A stretch of 44,495 nt of DNA from a virus. Below, one piece after another: positions 8,475-15,012 of this stretch. The stretch spans positions 1 to 44,495 of IMG/VR virus record IMGVR_UViG_3300028025_000726, one strand, 5' to 3'. The position numbers and the translations under genes are program-made. Numbering within the stretch: the first letter of the stretch is position 1; every line of letters begins with the position of its first letter. Under the pieces are notes generated by a model. That model was given only the letters and a program-made list of their open reading frames with translations. It did no database searches and was not told the origin of the DNA.

Positions 8475-9293
8475 TTGAACGACCTAATCATCAGCAACAT
8501 CAACACGGCTTTAACCACTGTAAAGCCTGAGTACAACGTCATGTTGAGCAACATTGACGCTAAGATGCCAGCGGTGGTGCGTGACACCAGCAACTTCCAC
8601 AAGAGCCATTCGCAGTTCATGCAAGTGACCTTGGATGTTACTGCCATCACCCCAATCCGTAGCATAAAACATACACTTGCTGAAATTGATCGTACACGCG
8701 CCGCTTTGCAAGAAGCCTACATCAACATGCGTAAAAAGCAGGTTGAGATGAAGAAGAAAGAGCGCGACCTTGCTGCCTGCGAAGACCCGTTTGACCGCGA
8801 GATGCTTGAGATTGAGATTCTTGAACTAGGCTCACACCTTGACGGCACACAAAACGCAGTCAATGGCGCTATTCGTAAGATGAACTTCATGGTCAACCAA
8901 CACGCCCAGTTGCTGGAAGCTGTGGGCAAGAACGAGATCACCGAAGAAGACTACGAGAAAGAAGAAGCTCGTTATCACATCATGACCTGTATGAAGCAGG
9001 CTTTAAACGCTGCACGTTCACGCAATGGCATGATTGACGAAGGCAACCTGATCTATTTGTTTGACTTAGGTATCAACGCCGCTCAAGCGCAAGCCGAAGT
9101 GTTTGCCTACTTGAACATGGAGAACCAGCTTATCTCCAACGGCCAAGCCCCAACGCACGAGATGACCATGCGCTGGCTGGAAGCCTGTGCTGACAAGTGG
9201 GAAAAAGACCCTGAGACCTTTGCCGCTCGTCGTGGTTTTTCTGTGTTTGATCCTACGTCCCTGACTAACACACCGCAGTTGGAAAACAAATAA
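8475..9293 (+). CDS. Coiled-coil phage protein, probable TTG start (272 aa)
   Basis: The frame is open from 8391, but an ATG there would sit inside the last kelch repeat. The TTG at 8475 has AAGGA at 8464-8468 with 6-base spacing and gives a natural N-terminus (NDLIISNINTALTTVKPEYN); I prefer it, with GTG at 8433 as an alternative. The protein is mainly helical and charged (RKKQVEMKKKERDLAACED; EKEEARYHIMTCMKQALNAA), with a probable coiled coil around residues 80-170. No catalytic motif is seen. Its position after the adhesin genes suggests a virion-associated or assembly role. Confidence 0.7.
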   Translation: MNDLIISNINTALTTVKPEYNVMLSNIDAKMPAVVRDTSNFHKSHSQFMQVTLDVTAITPIRSIKHTLAEIDRTRAALQEAYINMRKKQVEMKKKERDLAACEDPFDREMLEIEILELGSHLDGTQNAVNGAIRKMNFMVNQHAQLLEAVGKNEITEEDYEKEEARYHIMTCMKQALNAARSRNGMIDEGNLIYLFDLGINAAQAQAEVFAYLNMENQLISNGQAPTHEMTMRWLEACADKWEKDPETFAARRGFSVFDPTSLTNTPQLENK

Positions 9294-10003
9294 TGCACCT
9301 AGTCGTCGGCACACCATGTTATGGGGGGATGATGTGTACCGAGTACACGGAATCCCTGCTGGCGCTCAAGGAAGCCTGTTTGATGAACAACATCAAGCTA
9401 ACGTGCATATTCCTTGGGAACGAAAGCTTGGTGCAGCGTGGCAGAAATACCATCGCGCACCACTTCATGCAGATGCAAGATGCAACCCACCTAATTTTTA
9501 TTGACGCTGACCAGAAGTTCGTGGCAAATGATATTGCCCGAATGATTAAAGCTGACAAAGGTATTGTGGGTGGCCCAGTCCCTATGAAGGGGATTAACTG
9601 GGATAGGGTTCGTCAAGGCGCTGTTCTGAACCATCCTGCCCTGCACAAGCTTACTGGCATCTTTAATTTAAACAAGCTGGACGGTCACGAGATGATTAGC
9701 CCAGACTTGCCGTTTCAAGTAAAGCATATTGGCACAGGGTTTATGTTGATCCGCCGCGATGTTTTTGAGAAACTACAACCTCATGTGGGCTGGTATGACA
9801 ACGAGGGTGTAACTATCCCCAAAGGCGAGAAGGTGTACGACTACTTCAAAGTACAGAACTATAACCATGAGCTTCTGTCTGAGGACTACAACTTTTGCCA
9901 CATGTACCGTGAACACGGTGGAACCGTCTGGGCCGCACCTTGGTGCGAACTCGGGCATTTTGGCGCATATTTATTTAGCGGGCAGTACGCCCAAGGAGCA
10001 TGA
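9293..10003 (+). CDS. Glycosyltransferase, GT-A fold (236 aa)
   Basis: The sequence opens with VGTPCYGG and has SLVQRGRNTIAHHF, then FIDAD at residues 69-73, the DxD-type metal and nucleotide-sugar site of GT-A enzymes. Further on come a conserved GTGFMLIRRDVF segment and SEDYNFCHMYREHGG with the acidic pair expected near the acceptor site. It probably transfers a sugar to virion protein, host envelope or DNA; the substrate cannot be read from sequence. Its start overlaps the preceding stop (TAATG). Lying between adhesin and lysis genes, it is expressed late, which favours virion or surface modification over early host takeover. Confidence 0.82.
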   Translation: MHLVVGTPCYGGMMCTEYTESLLALKEACLMNNIKLTCIFLGNESLVQRGRNTIAHHFMQMQDATHLIFIDADQKFVANDIARMIKADKGIVGGPVPMKGINWDRVRQGAVLNHPALHKLTGIFNLNKLDGHEMISPDLPFQVKHIGTGFMLIRRDVFEKLQPHVGWYDNEGVTIPKGEKVYDYFKVQNYNHELLSEDYNFCHMYREHGGTVWAAPWCELGHFGAYLFSGQYAQGA

Positions 10004-10005
10004 AA

Positions 10006-10347
10006 ATGGCACATCGCATGATGAAATATCGTTTAGCCGCTGACGGCACAGTCCCTACATTCCTCTGCCTACACGCTGAAGGCGTTGGTGGTGTGTTTGT
10101 GGTTGCTGACCCCAGCACCCCTAGCCCCCGTGACATGGTCATGGTTGGCATCTCTGAAACCGACGACATCGGTGACGCTGAAGCTATTCCAACTAAAGCT
10201 GACCTGTTGGCGTATTTGACAACAGTGGGTGCAAGCTGGACACTACCTGACCCAGCACAGCCAAACAATCCAGAAGCTACTATTCCCTTTGATCCATCTG
10301 CCGCCGCTGACTGGGCATGGGGTCGTTTGGATGCACTGAACGCATAA
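10006..10347 (+). CDS. Hypothetical phage protein (113 aa)
   Basis: The ATG at 10006 is chosen because AAGGAG at 9992-9997 is 8 bases away; the in-frame ATG at 10000 would be too close. The protein has an N-terminal beta-like half (RLAADGTVPTFLCLHA; GVFVVADP) and a C-terminal half containing a Trp-rich end (AADWAWGRLDALNA). I do not recognise a family. Its place between a glycosyltransferase and membrane proteins is compatible with a minor virion role. Confidence 0.62.
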   Translation: MAHRMMKYRLAADGTVPTFLCLHAEGVGGVFVVADPSTPSPRDMVMVGISETDDIGDAEAIPTKADLLAYLTTVGASWTLPDPAQPNNPEATIPFDPSAAADWAWGRLDALNA

Positions 10348-10349
10348 TC

Positions 10350-10442
10350 ATGTGGGACTGGGCTGAAGCATTCATTGCGGCGGCCTGTCTAGTGGCCTTC
10401 GTCATCTATGGCACGTACATAATTGCATGGAGTATGGTGTGA
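10350..10442 (+). CDS. 30-residue single-span membrane protein
   Basis: A short frame beginning two bases after the previous stop encodes MWDWAEAFIAAACLVAFVIY followed by GTYIIAWSMV. Nearly all of it could span the membrane once, with an amphipathic Trp-rich start. The tight fit between its neighbours (3-base gap to the next ATG) supports it as a real gene. It lies at the head of the lysis region and may be a small holin or holin modulator. Confidence 0.55.
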   Translation: MWDWAEAFIAAACLVAFVIYGTYIIAWSMV

Positions 10443-10445
10443 TAA

Positions 10446-10733
10446 ATGCGTTGGCTCATACTGTTACTGCTATTGGGGCTAGTTGGAGCCGTAGCCAAGA
10501 ATGGCTGCCATGTGCGCGAGTTCTACAGCATAGGTTACATAATTCACAACCCGTCCGAGCGCCATCAGCAAATGGTTGCGTGGCTAAAGAACAATGCACA
10601 GTATTGCAAATCCGAAGACTATGTGGTCATTTGGAACAATCTGCCTATGTGGGCGGGTACAGCAGACTCGGCAGAAGCCCGATCTTTAATTTTGCGTGGT
10701 TATGAAGAAGCGATTAAACGTGAAAAGAAATGA
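10446..10733 (+). CDS. Small exported protein in lysis region (95 aa)
   Basis: The first 18 residues (MRWLILLLLLGLVGAVAKN) are a typical signal peptide or membrane anchor with a possible signal peptidase I site after AVA. The rest is soluble, with cysteines in NGCHV and QYCKSED and a Trp-rich segment (VVIWNNLPMWAG). No canonical lipobox is present, so a spanin lipoprotein is not supported. It ends with an ATGA overlap onto the next gene. It is likely to act in the periplasm late in infection. Confidence 0.62.
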   Translation: MRWLILLLLLGLVGAVAKNGCHVREFYSIGYIIHNPSERHQQMVAWLKNNAQYCKSEDYVVIWNNLPMWAGTADSAEARSLILRGYEEAIKREKK

Positions 10734-10969
10734 TTCAGCTTCACAAATGGTTTCCGTTTGTGCATCCCAGTCCCTACGATGTACGAGCAATAGCCCAAGA
10801 GAAAAGAGCCGAGCGACTTGAGTATGAATACAAGCTGGCGCTAGAAGCTGCCAAGATAGAGAAAGCAGTTGACGCACTTGAGATTGAGTTGTACAACAAA
10901 CGGGCGCGGCAACGAACAATTGAGTTGGAAATATTTAACAGTACACGACATTTTGACAAACTTGTATGA
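10730..10969 (+). CDS. Small coiled-coil protein in lysis region (79 aa)
   Basis: It overlaps both neighbours by 4 bases (ATGA). From about residue 23 the sequence is a long charged helix (EKRAERLEYEYKLALEAAKI, then EKAVDALEIELYNKRARQRT) expected to form a coiled coil. The N-terminal 18 residues are hydrophobic and aromatic (WFPFVHPSP) but too short and proline-rich for a clear membrane anchor. Spanin-like or holin-partner roles are possible from context only. Confidence 0.58.
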   Translation: MIQLHKWFPFVHPSPYDVRAIAQEKRAERLEYEYKLALEAAKIEKAVDALEIELYNKRARQRTIELEIFNSTRHFDKLV

Positions 10970-11250
10970 CCAGAAAGCCGATACCCAAAACTCCCTCCAA
11001 GCCCACACCGGACACGAGGGACAAGCTGACGCTGTACGTCACGCTCATGGTAAGCACAACCCTATGTATCTCCGTGTTGGCAATGGTGGTCAGCTTTATG
11101 TTGGGTCTGTGGGCCAAGGAAGTGGACAACGCAGAAATTTTCAAAATGATTTCACCCGCTTTTTCTACTCTTATCGGCGGCATGATTGGGTTCCTGTCTG
11201 GTATCAAACTCATGCAAAATGACGACAAATCAAAAACTTGTAAGGACTAA
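10966..11250 (+). CDS. Two-span membrane protein, holin candidate (94 aa)
   Basis: After a basic, proline-rich N-terminus (MTRKPIPKTPSKPTP) there are two hydrophobic segments, about residues 21-50 (LTLYVTLMVSTTLCISVLAM...) and 62-83 (FSTLIGGMIGFLSGIKLM), and a charged C-terminal tail. The size, topology and place just before a 3-TM holin-family gene fit a holin or antiholin. It overlaps the preceding gene by 4 bases. A two-protein holin system is inferred, not shown. Confidence 0.6.
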   Translation: MTRKPIPKTPSKPTPDTRDKLTLYVTLMVSTTLCISVLAMVVSFMLGLWAKEVDNAEIFKMISPAFSTLIGGMIGFLSGIKLMQNDDKSKTCKD

Positions 11251-11252
11251 CG

Positions 11253-11756
11253 ATGCTTTCACTCATATCAACCCTTGGCGGTCTGCTCATATCAGGCTTA
11301 CCCAAGCTACTCGACTTCTTTCAGAACAAGGCTGACCAGAAGCATGAGTTAGCCCTTGCCCGTGTACAGATGGAGTTACAGCTTCAGATGCTGGCTCAAG
11401 GCTATGCCGCCCAAGCCCAGATAGAAGAGATTCGCACCGACCAGATTGCTATGGAAACAGACGCGCAGATGACTGTAGCGGCCTATGACCACGACAAGAA
11501 GATAATGGAAGAAGCCAGCCGCTGGGTGGTGAACTTTGTAGGCACTGTGCGCCCGATGGTTACTTACATCTTTGTGCTTGAACTGTGCGCTATCAATGCT
11601 TGGATTGCCTATTACGTCTACAGCAACCCACGACTTGTCTTGAGCATGGAAGATTTGATTCGTGTATCTGACATCATCTTTTCCACCGACGAGATGGCTA
11701 TGTTGGGCGGCATCATTGGTTTCTGGTTTGGCTCACGTAGCTGGAGCAAGAAATGA
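11253..11756 (+). CDS. Holin, GTA 3-TM family-like (167 aa)
   Basis: The layout is an N-terminal hydrophobic segment (ISTLGGLLISGLPKLLDFF), a charged helical middle rich in Gln/Glu/Asp (residues ~25-100), a membrane segment after TVRPMVTYIFVLELCAINAW, and a final hydrophobic GGIIGFWFGSRSWSKK. The RP-x-x-T-Y-x-F stretch and the FGSRS end are hallmarks I associate with the GTA_holin_3TM family, which form inner-membrane holes for endolysin release. The following gene overlaps its stop. Good match to family; regulation is not visible. Confidence 0.72.
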   Translation: MLSLISTLGGLLISGLPKLLDFFQNKADQKHELALARVQMELQLQMLAQGYAAQAQIEEIRTDQIAMETDAQMTVAAYDHDKKIMEEASRWVVNFVGTVRPMVTYIFVLELCAINAWIAYYVYSNPRLVLSMEDLIRVSDIIFSTDEMAMLGGIIGFWFGSRSWSKK

Positions 11757-11932
11757 AATTGGGCGAAGAACACATGACTAAAAACGAAGCATTACGCCTT
11801 GGGTTGGATGCGTTGTATGGATTTATTCCATACCTGCCAATTGAACATGACAAGCCACAATGTGATAGATACGACAAAGCTATCTCCGCAATTGAAGCAA
11901 CACTTAAGGAAAAAACACATGACGCACCTTAA
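11753..11932 (+). CDS. Small hypothetical protein (59 aa)
   Basis: The ATG overlaps the holin stop (ATGA) and has GGAG 6 bases upstream; an internal ATG at 11774 would give 52 residues. The sequence contains GLDALYGFIPYLPIEHDKPQ and CDRYDKAISAIEATL, a pattern of amphipathic helices resembling small phage proteins encoded near replication or lysis genes. No motif assigns a function. It ends with an overlap into the next small gene. Confidence 0.55.
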   Translation: MKLGEEHMTKNEALRLGLDALYGFIPYLPIEHDKPQCDRYDKAISAIEATLKEKTHDAP

Positions 11933-12101
11933 AACTTTGCAAGAGGAATTGCGTTTGCTTGTAGATCACAACGAAAACACCCTTGCATATATTAGATTGC
12001 TCAATGCACAAGTGGCGGGAAACACTCACCGCATTACAGAACTACAACACAAGATTGCAAAAGAATTAGGTGTAGGCCCGTACGAGGAGAAGAACACATG
12101 A
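11919..12101 (+). CDS. Small coiled-coil protein (60 aa)
   Basis: The start at 11919 is chosen because AAGGA lies just upstream in the end of the previous gene; a longer frame from 11799 would lie inside that gene. The protein is a charged helix (THLKTLQEELRLLVDHNENT; THRITELQHKIAKELGVG) and could form a coiled-coil oligomer. It overlaps the endolysin start by 4 bases, so the two are probably made in step. Function unknown. Confidence 0.58.
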   Translation: MTHLKTLQEELRLLVDHNENTLAYIRLLNAQVAGNTHRITELQHKIAKELGVGPYEEKNT

Positions 12102-12604
12102 AACTGGGCAAAGCTGGCGCTGATTTGATGCACCAATGGGAGGGGTATCGCACTAAGCCGTATCTCTGTCCAGCCCATATCTGGACGATTGGTTACGGGC
12201 ATGTGCTATACCAAGATCAAATCCGTCTGCCCGTGGTCAGAGTGGAAGGTAAAGAAACCCCCATGATCCGCAAAGAGATGCCACTGAAACCGGAGGACAA
12301 CCGTGTCTGGACTAAAGAAGAGATCGAGAAACTATTCACAGATGATGTCGTCCCTACTGAACGTGGTGTTCTACGACTTGCTCCCGCTTTATCTGGTCGT
12401 CAAGGCGCTTTTGACGCGTGTGTCAGTTTTGCCTTCAACGCCGGAGTGGGGGCTTTTCAGCGTTCTTCTATTCGGATGAAAATAAACCGTGGTGATTGGG
12501 AAGGCGCGGCAGATGCCCTCTTGCTGTACTGCATGGCAGGGGGTAAAATTCTCCTAGGGCTAAAAAAGCGCAGGGACGCTGAAAAAGCACTGTTTCTATC
12601 CTAG
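12098..12604 (+). CDS. Endolysin, GH24 lysozyme (168 aa)
   Basis: This muramidase cleaves the beta-1,4 bond between MurNAc and GlcNAc in peptidoglycan at the end of infection. The catalytic pattern is visible: E15 (HQWEGYRTKPYLCPAHIWTI), C24 and T30, with the spacing (9 and 6) of the T4/P1/P21 lysozyme triad; the cysteine replaces the usual aspartate, as in P1 Lyz. GYGH follows at 32-35. A long insertion (residues ~40-70) precedes the helical domain with the C-terminal end. There is no signal peptide, so release through a holin is expected, consistent with holin genes upstream. Confidence 0.9.
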   Translation: MKLGKAGADLMHQWEGYRTKPYLCPAHIWTIGYGHVLYQDQIRLPVVRVEGKETPMIRKEMPLKPEDNRVWTKEEIEKLFTDDVVPTERGVLRLAPALSGRQGAFDACVSFAFNAGVGAFQRSSIRMKINRGDWEGAADALLLYCMAGGKILLGLKKRRDAEKALFLS

Positions 12605-12612
12605 GACTGCCC

Positions 12613-14706
12613 ATGCCATTACAAAAAATTCTGTTCAAGCCGGGCGTCAATAAAGAGAACACCCGCTACACCACCGAGGGCGGCTGGTACGACTGCGACA
12701 AAATTCGTTTCCGTCAAGGCAACCCTGAGATTATTGGCGGCTGGCAACGCATTTCCTCAAACACATTTAATGGCACTTGCCGTTCGCTTTGGAACTGGAC
12801 AACGCTGGGCAACCTCAACCTAGTGGGTGTTGGCACTAATACAAAGTTTTACATCCAGAACGGCGGTGCGTACTACGACATTACGCCTATCCGCGTAACT
12901 ACTACGCTTGGAACAGACCCCTTTACGGGCAACGGAACAACCACAGTAACTGTAGCGGCTACATCTCACGGGGCTACAACAGGCTCGTTTGTAACTTTTA
13001 GTGGCGTTACAGGCACGTATGCTTCAACCCTGAATGCGCAGTTTCAAATCACGGTAGTTAACGCTAACTCGTACACAATTTCTACATCGCCAACTGTAGT
13101 TGCGGCGGGTACGTCAGGTGGCTCGGCTGTTTCTGCGGCTTACCAACTTAACGCTGGCCCTGCGTTTGCCGTGCCTTTGACGGGTTGGGGCGCAAGTTCA
13201 TGGGGCACACCTCCTACATTTGCGCCACCTTCAACAGTTGGCACTTGGGGTTTTGGCGCTACTTCTACTACAAACTTACAGCTTTGGAGCCAGATTAACT
13301 ATGGCGAAGACTTGGTCTTTGGCCCTCGTGGTGGTGGCTTGTATTACTGGGATGCAAATGCGGGTTTAACAACTCGCGGTGTACTGCTCAACTCCCTTGG
13401 TGGCACAGTATCGTTTACTAATGCTTCGCCGACTGTGGTGACATCCACCATACTTTATACCGAAGGCGCAGCGCTTAAATTCTCTGGCGGCTCTCTACCA
13501 ACAGGTGTTACTGCGGGTACTACGTACTATGTTTTTGAAGTAAATGGCTTAACGTTTAAGTTACTAGATGGCGCAGGTGCTGCTGTTAATACAGCTTCAT
13601 CAGGCACGGGCGCAGTGTCTACTATTGTTGACGTACCCACTGTGCAAAACAGCGTTACGGTGTCGGACATATCTAGATTTATTTTGGTGTTTGGCTGTAA
13701 CGACTACGGCAGTGCAGTGCTTGACCCCATGCTGATCCGTTGGTCAGCGCAAGATGACCCATACAACTGGACACCCGACCCAACTAATCAGGCAGGGTTT
13801 ACCCGACTATCCCACGGTTCAGAGATTGTAGCTACGGTGCAGACTCGTCAGGAGATTGTGGTATTTACTGACTCAAGCGTATATTCACTCCAGTACCTTG
13901 GCCCACCTTATGTATGGGCAGCGCAGTTGCTTGGTGACAACATCTCAATTCAAGGCCCCAACGCCGCTGTGATTGCTTCTGGTATTGTGTACTGGATGGG
14001 CGTAGACAAGTTCTACCAATACGATGGTCGTGTGCAAACACTTAATTCTGACTTGCGTCGCCATATATTTGGAGACTTTAACCAAGCTCAAGCCGCACAG
14101 GTGTTTGCCGGTACAAATGAAGGTTTTAACGAAGTCTGGTGGTTCTATTGCTCTTCTGGTAGCAACGAAATTAACCGTTACGTTATTTACAACTATGTTG
14201 AGAAAATCTGGTACTACGGCACAATGCAACGCACGGCGTGGTTAGATTCTGGTTTGCTTGACTACCCCTTGGCGGCTACGTACAGCAACAATTTGGTGTA
14301 TCACGAGAACGGGCTAAACAACAATGAAACAGGAACAACTACCGCTATTGATGCCTACATTTCATCCTCAGAGTTTGACATTGGCGACGGACATAATTTT
14401 GGTTTTGTGTGGCGCGTCCTTCCTGATTTGACCTTTGAGAACGCTGAGAACTCACCCACGGGTGCTACACCTTCGGTGGCTATGACGCTATATGGCTTGG
14501 CAAACTCAGGTTCTGGTGTAACAAGCTCGGCCAGCCAACCTGTGGCTAAGAGCAGTACGTATGTGATTACCGAAGAGTTTACTGGCATGATCTTCACGCG
14601 CATGCGCGGTCGCCAGATGATCTTTAAGATTAGCTCCAACCAGATCAACACAGTCTGGCAATTGGGCGCACCCCGTATTGACATTAGACCGGATGGCAGA
14701 CGCTAA
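12613..14706 (+). CDS. Large virion protein, P22 gp10-like hub/stabilisation candidate (697 aa)
   Basis: The N-terminus (KILFKPGVNKENTRYTTEGG, then WYDCDKIRFRQGNPEIIGGW) is common to a family of podophage tail hub / DNA stabilisation proteins. The body is beta-propeller-like, with Trp-rich strands such as IRWSAQDDPYNWTPDPTNQA and the C-terminal RPDGRR. Two Gly/Thr-rich modules (approximately residues 98-170 and 260-335, including FQITVVNANSYTIS and YYVFEVNGLTFKLLD) look inserted and resemble modules used for surface decoration. It probably closes the tail. The family assignment rests on the N-terminal pattern and gene context. Confidence 0.68.
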   Translation: MPLQKILFKPGVNKENTRYTTEGGWYDCDKIRFRQGNPEIIGGWQRISSNTFNGTCRSLWNWTTLGNLNLVGVGTNTKFYIQNGGAYYDITPIRVTTTLGTDPFTGNGTTTVTVAATSHGATTGSFVTFSGVTGTYASTLNAQFQITVVNANSYTISTSPTVVAAGTSGGSAVSAAYQLNAGPAFAVPLTGWGASSWGTPPTFAPPSTVGTWGFGATSTTNLQLWSQINYGEDLVFGPRGGGLYYWDANAGLTTRGVLLNSLGGTVSFTNASPTVVTSTILYTEGAALKFSGGSLPTGVTAGTTYYVFEVNGLTFKLLDGAGAAVNTASSGTGAVSTIVDVPTVQNSVTVSDISRFILVFGCNDYGSAVLDPMLIRWSAQDDPYNWTPDPTNQAGFTRLSHGSEIVATVQTRQEIVVFTDSSVYSLQYLGPPYVWAAQLLGDNISIQGPNAAVIASGIVYWMGVDKFYQYDGRVQTLNSDLRRHIFGDFNQAQAAQVFAGTNEGFNEVWWFYCSSGSNEINRYVIYNYVEKIWYYGTMQRTAWLDSGLLDYPLAATYSNNLVYHENGLNNNETGTTTAIDAYISSSEFDIGDGHNFGFVWRVLPDLTFENAENSPTGATPSVAMTLYGLANSGSGVTSSASQPVAKSSTYVITEEFTGMIFTRMRGRQMIFKISSNQINTVWQLGAPRIDIRPDGRR

Positions 14707-14978
14707 TGGCTGAACTAAACGCAACCCCACCAAGTTTGCCGCTGGCTCCACCGGAGTACGAGGTTCGCTACTTTGTCCAGCTAAATAACGTCTTGCGCCT
14801 GTACTTTAATCAGTTAAACAACCCCGGCGACATGGGCGGCTCAACACTAAATTTAAACCTTGCCACACTACCGACTGAAGCCGACTTGCCCAATCTGAGG
14901 CTTGGCGATGTTTACAGAGACACACAAGATGGTGTACAAGCAACAAGCCAAATGCTTCGCATAAAGACGTCAACATGA
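14706..14978 (+). CDS. Hypothetical phage protein (90 aa)
   Basis: The ATG overlaps the preceding stop (TAATG). The protein is short and Leu/Pro/Asn-rich (VRYFVQLNNVLRLYFNQLNN; LRLGDVYRDTQDGV) with no membrane segment or catalytic motif. It sits between the gp10-like protein and the internal virion candidates and may be a minor tail component. Not recognised. Confidence 0.6.
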   Translation: MAELNATPPSLPLAPPEYEVRYFVQLNNVLRLYFNQLNNPGDMGGSTLNLNLATLPTEADLPNLRLGDVYRDTQDGVQATSQMLRIKTST

Positions 14979-15012
14979 TATTATCTAGCAACCCCCATTT
15001 TGAGAGGCAACT

